This document shows positions 35,518-43,310 of a DNA stretch of 51,818 nucleotides, one piece after another. The stretch is from a virus. Below the pieces are notes generated by a model that ran no database searches, was not told where the DNA came from, and was given only the letters and a program-made list of their open reading frames with translations. The position numbers and the translations under genes are program-made. Each line of letters begins with the position of its first letter. Positions within the stretch are counted from its first letter, which is position 1. The stretch spans positions 1 through 51,818 of the IMG/VR virus record IMGVR_UViG_3300009537_004348. One strand, written 5' to 3'.

Positions 35518-36731
35518 TTACCATCTACCTCCTCCATAACTTTCATTGCGCACTTTAGTAGCCTGCTCTTCATATTATCAGGCTCCAATAATCCGTTTAT
35601 GAAGGAATTCATAGCTTTCTTGCCCGCTAAGTCCTCTGTAATTTCCTTGTTTCGTAGCTGTCGGGTGGCAACAGATGCTATTTGAACTGATGAAAGATAG
35701 TTAACACCCTTGCTTAGTATTTGTGACCTTATTCTGTTTTGATTTACATAATATAGGTCATTATCTTTCACCATCGCGCTGAATTTAACTATTGCGTTAG
35801 AAACATTATGAGTCTTGCTGTAGTTCTCTATATCTTCGATTATCTTATCGGTGATGTCCTGCTTGTAAAACTTCTTGGACTCCGTATAATCAAAGCTCAT
35901 TTCGTAAAGTGCTCTAACTTTACTTCTAATGATTTCGAAATTCTGAATATCATCCGTATCTAAAACTATAGCTACCTTTTTGTGCAGCTTCTCTCCGAAT
36001 GATACTTTTTCCATAGAGCCAGAGTATATGATAACTGGGTCTCTACTCACAACCTCATGTTGATGAACATGTCCCATAATAGTAGCGTCAAATCCCTCGA
36101 ACATACTGAGAGGTATCATTAGCTCGTTGATACTAAATGCATCCGGGTCAGTAAACTCGCCCGGTTTGCCCATCATATAATGCCCTACTATAATTCTACA
36201 ATGCTCTTCATCTTCGCTTAGTGTTCTCGCCCTTAAAGCCTGCAACTCTTCATCTATCATATCTATCGCATCAGAATTGCTATCTGCACTAAGCATTCGT
36301 CTGTCTCTATAGGGCATCAAGAACAGATGCACCTTTTTTCCATTAGTGTCTGTAGTTGTATGCAAGCCCATCTCTGAATAGACAGATACGTTGTCCAGCT
36401 CAAGAGAGTGGAAAACGTCTAATGTAGTTGTAGAAATTGTGCGTTGCTGGTCATGGTTTCCAACAACAATGATTATCTCTAAGCCCTTGTTAACTGCTCG
36501 TGTGAGACAACGAGAAAACACATTAAGCTGTGCTGAGGTAGGATGTCGGGTTTCAAAAATGTCGCCCGTGAGTATTACTAACTTAACTCCTCTTTGGAGA
36601 AAGTTATCAATGATACGATTGAACGTATCAGAAAAGTCTAATAATCTGGTGTTTAATTGTGATTCAGGGTCTATCTTGCCTAAATTAAACCCAGCACCAA
36701 AATGAGTGTCTCCTATGATGCCCATTTTCAT
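35514..36731 (-). CDS. SbcD/Mre11-like nuclease (T4 gp47 type)
   Basis: The 405-aa metallophosphoesterase has the motifs GDTHFG (I), LTGDIFE (II), VVGNHDQ (III), and later VGHYMMG and GHVHQHEV for the metal-binding histidines. It is the nuclease partner of the Rad50-like gene. The C-terminal 100 residues are helical, as needed to bind the Rad50 coiled coil. It begins in a TAATG overlap with the primase zinc-finger gene. Confidence 0.95.
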   Translation of the reverse strand: MKMGIIGDTHFGAGFNLGKIDPESQLNTRLLDFSDTFNRIIDNFLQRGVKLVILTGDIFETRHPTSAQLNVFSRCLTRAVNKGLEIIIVVGNHDQQRTISTTTLDVFHSLELDNVSVYSEMGLHTTTDTNGKKVHLFLMPYRDRRMLSADSNSDAIDMIDEELQALRARTLSEDEEHCRIIVGHYMMGKPGEFTDPDAFSINELMIPLSMFEGFDATIMGHVHQHEVVSRDPVIIYSGSMEKVSFGEKLHKKVAIVLDTDDIQNFEIIRSKVRALYEMSFDYTESKKFYKQDITDKIIEDIENYSKTHNVSNAIVKFSAMVKDNDLYYVNQNRIRSQILSKGVNYLSSVQIASVATRQLRNKEITEDLAGKKAMNSFINGLLEPDNMKSRLLKCAMKVMEEVDGK

Positions 36732-37354
36732 TAAGTTTTACCCCTAAGATATTTTGGTAGTTTTTTTGCATATGCTTTGGCCTCATCACATGCCTCATCT
36801 CCAATATCAAGGAACCCATCTAAGCGCTTAAACTGCTTCTGTACCCACCTACACCGTCTGTTGTATTCTGGGTTATCTTTTACTGCTTCAAGATGATTTC
36901 TTAGAGTTATTCCTGCACGGAATACATGTGTTTCTACCATTTCTTCCGGGGTTTTTATCTTTCTCTTAGGCAGACCATCGAATTTTTCTAGATCTTCTCC
37001 AGTGAGTTGCGCCTTTTGCGCAAGGTACTCAAGAGCCATAGTAGTATCTTTATCTTTACTATACTTACATACAAACTCTATTATAGTGCCCCCAGTATTA
37101 CAGCCAAAACAATAAAAAGTATTCTTTTTACTATCAATGAACATCGATGCTGTCCTCTCCCCTCCAAAATCATGAGAAGGAAGAGGACACTTCATTCGAT
37201 GCGTAAAATCTCCCGCTGAGCATTCCCAGTGTTCAAGATTATATTCATCAAGTATGTCAACAAAATCCAATTTGTCAAGCAATATCTCGCGGAAACCATC
37301 GCTCATGTGGTCGTATTCACTCCACTCGGATGTTCCATAATCATCTAAACACAT
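36731..37354 (-). CDS. CHC2 zinc-finger half of a split DNA primase
   Basis: The 207-aa protein has the primase zinc-finger pattern CPLPSHD plus FYCFGCNTGG with the preceding helical segment (DFVDILDEYNLEHWEC). No Toprim catalytic core is present here. The core is encoded at 16758-17510. The two would act together in template recognition and primer synthesis. I prefer ATG 37354 behind CAAGGATGC. A GTG further upstream would overlap the FtsK-like gene more. Confidence 0.88.
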   Translation of the reverse strand: MCLDDYGTSEWSEYDHMSDGFREILLDKLDFVDILDEYNLEHWECSAGDFTHRMKCPLPSHDFGGERTASMFIDSKKNTFYCFGCNTGGTIIEFVCKYSKDKDTTMALEYLAQKAQLTGEDLEKFDGLPKRKIKTPEEMVETHVFRAGITLRNHLEAVKDNPEYNRRCRWVQKQFKRLDGFLDIGDEACDEAKAYAKKLPKYLRGKT

Positions 37355-38387
37355 TTCGCATCCTTGACCAAAAGCTACGCTTGTTGTTTTCACAGATTCT
37401 GTTGACTTCCTCTGTATCTATGAATGCTCCCTGGAATCTTACCATATCAAATCCCAAAGACTTGATAAGAGCATCACCCTTACCAAGCAGTTTCTCTGCT
37501 CCTCCACACCCTAACACTACACGACTATCTGGACTAGATGTTACCCTGCAACTAATCCTTGCAGGGAAATTGGCTTTAATGAGGCCAGTTACTACATCAA
37601 CAGATGGTCTTTGTGTAGCCATAATGATATGGATTCCGCATGCTCTAGACTTTTGTGCCAGCATACATAATTTTGTCTGAAACACTTTCCTAGAGCTATG
37701 CATTAAGTCAGAAAACTCATCTATAACCAACACTATGTATGGCATAGTTCTCTTTTGCTTCTTGTTATAAGCATCAATACTTGTCACTGATGCCTTGGAC
37801 ATTAGCTTAAACCTATACTCCATTTCTCCAACCAAATCGGTTAGAATGGATAAAGCATCAGCAGCCTCTGTAACCACAGGATACATTAACTGCTTGATGT
37901 TTTCATAGTGTGAAAGTTCTACTTTTTTAGGATCTATGAGCGCCAACTTAACGTCTGCATCAGACTCTATTAAGCTGGCTAGGATGGAATGAAGCATTAC
38001 AGACTTACCTGAGCCTGTAGTGCCTGCTATCAGAAGATGTGGCATAATAGATAAATCCGCAACCAAATCTTCTCCATCCTGAGTCTTTCCTAAAATAACC
38101 GGCAAGTTGCTTTCAGCATCCTCCAGTTTGTCCCTCAAACCAACGTAATGCACACCAGTTGGAGGTTTAGTTAGCATTTCCACACTTACCAATCCTTCTT
38201 CTGGAATTGTTCGAATGATAGGAATGCTATATGCACGAGCAGCCAAGGCTATCTCTGTAGCACATCGTTCAATCTTACTTACTTTGGCCCCCGGATTCAA
38301 TCTCAGGAAATACTTTGTCATAGAGCCATTTTGGTGTACGCTGATCACCTGTGCCTTCAACTTGAGTGAGTCCAGTATGTTCTGCAT
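37341..38387 (-). CDS. FtsK/SpoIIIE-type DNA translocase ATPase
   Basis: The 348-aa protein has an FtsK-type motor: MPHLLIAGTTGSGKSVMLHS (Walker A), LALIDPKKVEL, VLVIDEFSDLM (Walker B) and IIMATQRPSVDVVTG. No membrane or gamma domains are seen. FtsK-like motors pump double-stranded DNA. A phage with TerL does not need one for packaging, so a role in genome segregation or processing is possible. I start at ATG 38387. The frame can extend to a TTG upstream. It overlaps the membrane-protein gene by about 113 bases. Confidence 0.9.
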   Translation of the reverse strand: MQNILDSLKLKAQVISVHQNGSMTKYFLRLNPGAKVSKIERCATEIALAARAYSIPIIRTIPEEGLVSVEMLTKPPTGVHYVGLRDKLEDAESNLPVILGKTQDGEDLVADLSIMPHLLIAGTTGSGKSVMLHSILASLIESDADVKLALIDPKKVELSHYENIKQLMYPVVTEAADALSILTDLVGEMEYRFKLMSKASVTSIDAYNKKQKRTMPYIVLVIDEFSDLMHSSRKVFQTKLCMLAQKSRACGIHIIMATQRPSVDVVTGLIKANFPARISCRVTSSPDSRVVLGCGGAEKLLGKGDALIKSLGFDMVRFQGAFIDTEEVNRICENNKRSFWSRMRNVFR

Positions 38388-38550
38388 TTTTTGTCCCTTC
38401 GTAAACTTTATGATGTAAGTATCCAAAAATCAAAACAATAAACAAAATCGTAGGTGCCATTTTCCATACAAACTTAATAATACCCCCTGATAACTGCAAT
38501 GCCGCGAAGGCCGCAACAATCAGTAAGGATAAAGCTACTACTTCTTGCAT
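38275..38550 (-). CDS. Small membrane protein overlapping the FtsK-like gene, 91 aa
   Basis: Two hydrophobic segments are visible (VVALSLLIVAAFAALQL and APTILFIVLIFGYL), separated by a short loop, followed by a polar tail. This would be an inner-membrane hairpin. It starts behind AAGGGTGT in a 1-base overlap with the upstream gene. The last third lies over the FtsK-like N-terminus in another frame. It could tether the FtsK-like motor to the membrane, but this is inference. Confidence 0.7.
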   Translation of the reverse strand: MQEVVALSLLIVAAFAALQLSGGIIKFVWKMAPTILFIVLIFGYLHHKVYEGTKNAEHTGLTQVEGTGDQRTPKWLYDKVFPEIESGGQSK

Positions 38551-38759
38551 TATACACCCTTTATCTTTTCATATATAGCTTCCAAAATTTTCATTCTGGC
38601 TTCGTGTATTTTTGAAAGGGTATTGAAAGCATCATCGTGTGTCCCATGACCAAGTTGAGCGCGCAGATTATTTATCATATCCGCGTGTCTATCTTGCTCT
38701 TCAGTCATAAGCTTAATTACAAAGTCACGAACTTCATCAAGTTCTCTATTCCTTGCCAT
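38550..38759 (-). CDS. Unknown small helical protein, 69 aa
   Basis: The protein is helical and charged. It starts inside the upstream gene (overlap of 14 bases) behind AAAAGGGTAC. No family is recognised. Its stop overlaps the membrane protein start. Confidence 0.7.
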   Translation of the reverse strand: MARNRELDEVRDFVIKLMTEEQDRHADMINNLRAQLGHGTHDDAFNTLSKIHEARMKILEAIYEKIKGV

Positions 38760-39147
38760 CTTTGTTTGTACCCTTTTCGAGCTTCTTCTGCAGGGCTTTC
38801 ATATCTCGTTGAACTATGCATAATTCATACTCTAGTTCATTAACTCTATCTCGCATGTGAAGATGCTCTCTTACAGCGATAGTTAACAGAGACAACATTC
38901 CCTGTCCAACATTCACATTCTCCAACGCCACCACTGCATGCAACAGGTCATCTACAACCTTTCGCTCTGTGTTCTTTACAGCTGCTGTCTTGTTGCTATC
39001 TAACACCTTGTCTATCATCATCTCGTGGAACTGCTTAAAACACTCTTCAAGCTTCTTACGTGCTCTCAATGCACGCTGTTCCATTTGATGTGCGCTTGGT
39101 TGCTGCTGTTTTGGCGCTTGCAACGTAGAAGGATTTCTATTGTCCAT
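38746..39147 (-). CDS. Coiled-coil protein, 133 aa
   Basis: I start at ATG 39147 (MDNRNPSTLQ) behind GGGAGACAG. After a Gln/Pro-rich start the protein is helical with coiled-coil potential near the C-terminus. No family is recognised. It overlaps the small genes on both sides. Confidence 0.72.
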   Translation of the reverse strand: MDNRNPSTLQAPKQQQPSAHQMEQRALRARKKLEECFKQFHEMMIDKVLDSNKTAAVKNTERKVVDDLLHAVVALENVNVGQGMLSLLTIAVREHLHMRDRVNELEYELCIVQRDMKALQKKLEKGTNKDGKE

Positions 39148-39316
39148 TATCTGTCTCCCTATATGCGGAAAGCACAACATAAGAATTTGTTGAGTATTCT
39201 AATATCGGCCCGCAGAAAATCTTGTGTATATTTCTGTGAAGCTGACGCTGTGTGAGCGCTATGTTATGTTTTAGCGCCCACACATACATCTCTTCAAACG
39301 GTCTTTCTTTGTTCAT
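39137..39316 (-). CDS. Small protein between protease and coiled-coil gene, 59 aa
   Basis: An open frame starts at ATG 39316, three bases after the protease stop, and ends at TAG 39137-39139, overlapping the next start by 11 bases. The product begins MNKERPFEEMYVWALKHNI. The Shine-Dalgarno site is weak, but the exact fit between coupled neighbours supports it. Function is unknown. Confidence 0.6.
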   Translation of the reverse strand: MNKERPFEEMYVWALKHNIALTQRQLHRNIHKIFCGPILEYSTNSYVVLSAYRETDNGQ

Positions 39317-39319
39317 TTC

Positions 39320-40099
39320 TTAAGTCTCTACAGTTCTGATAGTCCAGAAGTCATCAGATAGTCCGTCATTTGTGAAGTAATCAAATGGCATCCAGAAGTG
39401 TCCATCTAGACCCCACCCTTTACCCCATGAATTACGAACTAACATCATCTTTTTCTTTTTGTTGTAACCTACCGCCATGACAGCATGTCCGCCGATTACC
39501 TTTTCGCCCTTTTGTGGCATAGGAACCATTCCAGTTTCTTTAACTACATGGCTCATAAAACTTTCGTATACAGTGAAGCCATATACAAAAGGGTAGCCTT
39601 CCGTTAAACAAACCTGCATCTCTGATAAGGAACGCCCAACGCGCATATACTTAATTGTCTGATGCTCAAGCGCTTCCGTATAGCATGAGGCTGCTGGTTT
39701 CTTGGTAAAGTCCTTAATAACATATGGCCATAGCGATTCTGGGCATGCACCATGTTTATTTACACTTTTAATCGCATCTCTAATATAAGCGCCGGAATCA
39801 TAAGATATCGTGCCTATCATTTCTCTAGAGTTGTAATATGTAAACAATCGGGACGGCACAAAATTATCGCTATCCATCTTTTTATCTACAAACTGAAACA
39901 TAGCTCCTACCGCATTAGCAGTACAGCTTCCCAAGGAGCCTTGATCATATACTGGTGCACAACCAGGTCTTAAATCAACGTCCGCCTTAGTGCGTTTATG
40001 ACGACCGCACCACCCTAAATATTTTGCGTATAGGTAATCACGGACATCAGGCAAATCTGGTTGCCAGCCAAAGCCTTCAATTCTAAAAGTATTAGCCAT
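39320..40099 (-). CDS. Papain-like (C1) cysteine peptidase
   Basis: The 259-aa protein has the papain catalytic elements: Q53 and C59 in YDQGSLGSCTANA, H205 in IGGHAVMAVGY, and N223 in VRNSWGKGWG. No signal peptide or long prodomain is seen, so it probably acts in the cytoplasm or in the virion. Targets are unknown. It starts behind AAAGGGAG. Confidence 0.92.
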   Translation of the reverse strand: MANTFRIEGFGWQPDLPDVRDYLYAKYLGWCGRHKRTKADVDLRPGCAPVYDQGSLGSCTANAVGAMFQFVDKKMDSDNFVPSRLFTYYNSREMIGTISYDSGAYIRDAIKSVNKHGACPESLWPYVIKDFTKKPAASCYTEALEHQTIKYMRVGRSLSEMQVCLTEGYPFVYGFTVYESFMSHVVKETGMVPMPQKGEKVIGGHAVMAVGYNKKKKMMLVRNSWGKGWGLDGHFWMPFDYFTNDGLSDDFWTIRTVET

Positions 40100-40159
40100 T
40101 AGGTACTCCCTTTGACTTACTTAGTTAAATTTTAGCTTGCTTTGGTCTTCATTTTCTTT

Positions 40160-40705
40160 CTACTTCATCTTTCGATTTATTCCAAATAGATGATTGTACA
40201 TAGCCTCTATGTGCTTTTTAAACTGCGCCTTTGTCATACCTAGTTTGCTATAATTACAAACATTACAACAAGGATCTACGTTCCCTTTAGCATACCCTTT
40301 ACTAGAGTCGCGTCTGTCAATACCGCAATAATCCAGTAGCTGAGTATGGTCATTCTTATTCCTAGAGAACCCACCGCAGTATATACACCTCTTAGATGTA
40401 ATGCTATCAAACATTTTTTTTGTGAGGTCGAAAGCTATACCTTTTTGTTTTGCACGCTTTTTGTAGTCTCTAAATCTAGTACTAAGGTTGCGTAGATTCT
40501 TCCTATCTATAACTCTGCGCTTTGCTCTTGAAGCATCTATATCATCATGATATCTCTTTTTTCTTTTCCTTAATTTGCAATCTTTGCATTGAGAATCTAT
40601 GGAACCCAGATTCATATGAGCCCTTTGCTTTCCGTGACTATGGTACTCAGTAACTGGCTTTGTTTTATTACATTGTGTGCAAGTTCTTTCTTTTATTTCT
40701 AACAT
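40160..40705 (-). CDS. HNH endonuclease next to tmRNA
   Basis: The 181-aa protein starts at ATG 40705 behind AAAGGAG. An open frame extending further upstream runs into the tmRNA and is not used. An N-terminal zinc finger (CTQCNKTKP and CKDCK) is followed by a basic region and an HNH/McrA-like domain (RCIYCGGF, then YCGIDRRDSSKGY and NVDPCCNVCN). It is probably a mobile homing-type nuclease. It lies 16 bases after the tmRNA 3' end. Confidence 0.88.
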   Translation of the reverse strand: MLEIKERTCTQCNKTKPVTEYHSHGKQRAHMNLGSIDSQCKDCKLRKRKKRYHDDIDASRAKRRVIDRKNLRNLSTRFRDYKKRAKQKGIAFDLTKKMFDSITSKRCIYCGGFSRNKNDHTQLLDYCGIDRRDSSKGYAKGNVDPCCNVCNYSKLGMTKAQFKKHIEAMYNHLFGINRKMK

Positions 40706-40721
40706 AGATTCTCCTTTCGAT

Positions 40722-41133
40722 TGGTGGACCCGCTGGGAGTCGAACCCAGGTCCAAGAAACCTCAAACAAATCATCTTATGACCATCTCTACTCTCAAGGT
40801 TATTTAAGGATTAACCTAAGTGAGCAGTACCTATAAAATCCGGGGGCGCCGGTTTCCCGTGGCCCTCCACCAGTATGCATTTTGAGTCTGCCCAAGACTA
40901 ACCGTCAAGCCGGTATCACGCCTTCTCACTTCTGTTGCCAGGCTGTGAGTGCCCCGCTCTTGCTAAGCTTATTAGGCCGCTAGAGCAGTCAACCCTTCAA
41001 CGGTTTCGTCAAAGAGTCCAGCAAAGAAATTATCTTCGCCAATTATTGTTTTGCGCCTTTATTAGCGTGAGCCAGGCACCTCTCACGGGTCATCAAAAAA
41101 GCCGTCAATTCCCTGTCGAAACCGGTCGGGCCC
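40722..41133 (-). ncRNA. ssrA: tmRNA (ssrA), 412 nt, complete
   Basis: The 5' end GGGCCCGACCGGTTTCGACAGGG pairs over 7 bp with the 3' end CGGGTCC, followed by A and an encoded CCA. The T arm is CTGGG-TTCGACT-CCCAG. The tag frame starts at a GGC resume codon after a CAAAACAATAATT stretch and ends in two TAA stops. The tag begins GEDNFFAG and ends LTALAA, with 22 residues in all. tmRNA rescues stalled ribosomes and tags their products for proteolysis, usually by ClpXP, with SmpB. Its first base is the last base of the GNAT stop codon. No SmpB is seen in this window. Confidence 0.93.
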
Positions 41134-41555
41134 TATATGTCGTATCTGTAAAAATTTGTCTCCCTAAGCTTAAATCCTACGCGCTGGTAGAGTTTATTCG
41201 CCGCCTCTCGTGATGGTCGGGACGTTAGATTTACACTTTTAGCCCCAGCCTCTTTTGCCACTTCAATGGCCTTTAGGGTTAGACTTTTGCCAATTCCCAT
41301 CCCACGAGCACTTTCGTCTACAACCACATCTTCAATCCATGCCTTTATTCCAGTAGGGCACGGATATACTGCCAAAGTAGTACATCCTACAAGTTTGCCG
41401 TCCACCTTAGCTAATATAAGCGTACAAGCCTCACAGTCAATCACTCGTTGCAAGTCCTCTAAAGTAGGTAATTTGGCCGTCTGAGAAAGCTGTGGAATCA
41501 GATTGTCTAATGATTCTGCCGTCTTGCATATACTGATTTCAATCTGTGATTCCAT
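41133..41555 (-). CDS. GNAT-family acetyltransferase, 140 aa
   Basis: The acetyl-CoA-binding motif is clear (VVVDESARGMGIGKSLTLKA), followed by NKLYQRVGFKLRE. Substrate is not known. The gene runs into the 5' end of the tmRNA. It starts behind TGAGGAAGG. Some GNAT proteins modify aminoacyl-tRNA, which makes the setting next to a PTH2-like gene and tmRNA worth testing. Confidence 0.88.
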   Translation of the reverse strand: MESQIEISICKTAESLDNLIPQLSQTAKLPTLEDLQRVIDCEACTLILAKVDGKLVGCTTLAVYPCPTGIKAWIEDVVVDESARGMGIGKSLTLKAIEVAKEAGAKSVNLTSRPSREAANKLYQRVGFKLRETNFYRYDI

Positions 41556-41582
41556 GTGCCTTCCTCAATATTAGCTGCATTA

Positions 41583-41897
41583 TTAGTATTTTCTGCCTCT
41601 CTGGCAATAGCTCTTAGCCACCTTATTATCATTTACATTGTGTTCAGGTCTAAATCTGTAAAAGGGATTGAATCTAAAGCTATTTCTAAAAATCCAAGCA
41701 AACCACAAATTGTAGGCTCTAACTTTTAATTTATGGATAAATGAACTAAATCTCCAAACCTCGCCGCCTATCATGTTTAGATTTTGCGACGCCTCAAATC
41801 CCGCAACTTTATGCAAATCACACCCATCTCTTAATGTTAAGAGGTAGAAGGATCCAATTTGATTAGTCCTAATTTCTTCTTGAATTTTCTTACCCAT
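41583..41897 (-). CDS. Possible basic protein, 104 aa
   Basis: The frame overlaps the end of the PTH2-like gene by 61 bases and has no good Shine-Dalgarno site. The product is basic and aromatic (YNLWFAWIFRNSFRFNPF). No family is recognised. It may be real because it fills the gap up to the GNAT gene, but the evidence is weak. Confidence 0.45.
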   Translation of the reverse strand: MGKKIQEEIRTNQIGSFYLLTLRDGCDLHKVAGFEASQNLNMIGGEVWRFSSFIHKLKVRAYNLWFAWIFRNSFRFNPFYRFRPEHNVNDNKVAKSYCQRGRKY

Positions 41898-42259
41898 CGC
41901 TTTACATCATCCCACCAGGTCGTTCCTGGCATACTTAGCAGCTTGAACTTTTTTAACAGTACTCGCTTCTCTTGCGGTATCACTTCCGTAGCAAATGCCG
42001 TGTATCGTTTCATGGGATTTTCATAGAACAACTGGCACTTGATTCCTTTGTTCTCTATCTTGCGTGCGTTCCTTAATAGACTTTGTTCACTGGAGCACTG
42101 TAGCATAACCAGCCCGGAAGGGAATTGGTCACACTGCTCTAAGTGTATCCCTGCTTCTAGTGCAGCATGACAAGCCTGCACAACTATTTGCCTTGGTTCT
42201 ATATCCGTGCATACCATTACGTATACAAACGGCTTAACTTTGCTATAATCTAATGACAT
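41837..42259 (-). CDS. Peptidyl-tRNA hydrolase 2-like protein
   Basis: The 140-aa protein resembles PTH2: a first strand (FVYVMVCTDIEP), a helix with VVQACHAALEAGIHLE, and later CQLFYENPMKRYTAFATEV and LLKKFKLL. PTH2 enzymes free tRNA from peptidyl-tRNA. The family lysine/glutamine positions at the first helix differ somewhat, so activity is not certain. It starts behind GTGGAGAAG and lies upstream of tmRNA in the same direction. Confidence 0.75.
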   Translation of the reverse strand: MSLDYSKVKPFVYVMVCTDIEPRQIVVQACHAALEAGIHLEQCDQFPSGLVMLQCSSEQSLLRNARKIENKGIKCQLFYENPMKRYTAFATEVIPQEKRVLLKKFKLLSMPGTTWWDDVKRWVRKFKKKLGLIKLDPSTS

Positions 42260-42285
42260 TAGTACTTCTCCACATGATACTAATT

Positions 42286-42314
42286 TTTCTAAAAATAATC
42301 AAGATGATGGTCAA
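42286..42314 (-). promoter_or_regulatory. Candidate promoter for the PTH2-GNAT-tmRNA unit
   Basis: TTGACC (42314-42309), a 17-base spacer and TAGAAA (42291-42286) on the minus strand. The -35 box is good and the -10 box fair. It lies in a 92-base gap before the PTH2-like gene. Confidence 0.45.
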
Positions 42315-42351
42315 ATGTTCGCTCGATCGATAACGCTAAGCGCTACCCTAT

Positions 42352-42954
42352 TTACTTGCCATCCTCAGATAGCACCTGATTCAATCCCTTTTCGATAAGT
42401 CTGCCTGCAAAATCCCTCTGTGATAAATCTGACATAGCAGCCAAATTCTTCACCTTCTGTCTTAGACTAGGTGACACCAGAGTATCCATCCTCACAAAAT
42501 CGACATTTTGATTGGTAGTCTTTTGCTCTAACTTAACCTTAGAAACTCGCCCTGCCCCGGCAGTTGCGCCAGTCATCCTGACGGAGGTATGCTCCTCATC
42601 GTCGTCCTCCTCAAAATCATTGGTAACGGTGCTGTTACCAACAGAGTCCGAATTATTGGCAAACATCTCATAAATCCAGCCCTTTTTTAGCATGGCGCTA
42701 ATAACCGCCCCTACATTATCTGGGGGATTAGTCCAACCATTAGTTCTATCTACTAAAAACGCAACCGATTCGTCTGCTTTCAGACCCTGCTTTCCTGCAT
42801 AAGATAGCAAAGAATATAGCTCGTTGTCTACCTTTTGCCTTAACTCTTTTGCAGTAAGCTTGCTTCCTAATTGTGCTTTCAAAAGCCTCTGAAGGTTCTT
42901 GAAAGATGATGGAAATTCCTTACGAAATCCCTCTGTAATATTACTGTTATTCAT
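42352..42954 (-). CDS. Unknown protein with RHH-like C-terminus, 200 aa
   Basis: The N-terminal 100 residues are helical. An acidic linker (FEEDDDEEH) follows. The last 45 residues (VDFVRMDTLVSPSLRQKV, then LSQRDFAGRLIEKGLN) have the strand-helix-helix look of a ribbon-helix-helix DNA-binding domain. It could be a regulator. It starts behind TAGGAGATT. No terminator is obvious downstream. Confidence 0.72.
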   Translation of the reverse strand: MNNSNITEGFRKEFPSSFKNLQRLLKAQLGSKLTAKELRQKVDNELYSLLSYAGKQGLKADESVAFLVDRTNGWTNPPDNVGAVISAMLKKGWIYEMFANNSDSVGNSTVTNDFEEDDDEEHTSVRMTGATAGAGRVSKVKLEQKTTNQNVDFVRMDTLVSPSLRQKVKNLAAMSDLSQRDFAGRLIEKGLNQVLSEDGK

Positions 42955-42963
42955 TCAAATCTC

Positions 42964-43308
42964 CTAAGACATTTGACCATCACCTTGATTATTTTTTGGC
43001 TTAATGTACAGATTTAAACCGCAATGCTTATGCTTGTCGTAAAAGTAGGCTATATACTTGTACATTCGTTCTTCTATACATCCAAACTCGTATATTTTGT
43101 ATATGGCGTTGGTGATTAGATTTGTTTTGTAGCACACGCCCTCAAACAGTTTTGGAACTCTATCTAGATATTGAATCAGCTCTAAGTAATGTTCTTTGAC
43201 ACGCTGCGTCTCCAGGTCCAGAATAACATTCTCTACGGACGGACACAGACGAAAGCCTGTCTCTTTATCCGTGTGTCCTTCGCAACCTAAAATCAACCAT
43301 GCCTTCAT
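42964..43308 (-). CDS. Unknown protein, 114 aa
   Basis: No family is recognised. The protein is aromatic and helical with several cysteines (LGCEGH, RLCPS, GVCYK, FGCIEE, KHCGL). It starts two bases after the dCMP deaminase stop with a weak ribosome binding site, so it is probably translated by coupling. Confidence 0.72.
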   Translation of the reverse strand: MKAWLILGCEGHTDKETGFRLCPSVENVILDLETQRVKEHYLELIQYLDRVPKLFEGVCYKTNLITNAIYKIYEFGCIEERMYKYIAYFYDKHKHCGLNLYIKPKNNQGDGQMS

Positions 43309-43310
43309 GT

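Noticed and set aside
40706-40774. Upstream extension of the HNH gene into the tmRNA
   Set aside because: A strong AAAGGAG site lies directly before ATG 40705, and the extension is tmRNA 3' sequence.
40722-40800. A separate tRNA suggested by the T-arm and acceptor at 40726-40760
   Set aside because: The anticodon and D arms are absent, and the acceptor pairs with sequence 400 bases away. It is the 3' end of the tmRNA.
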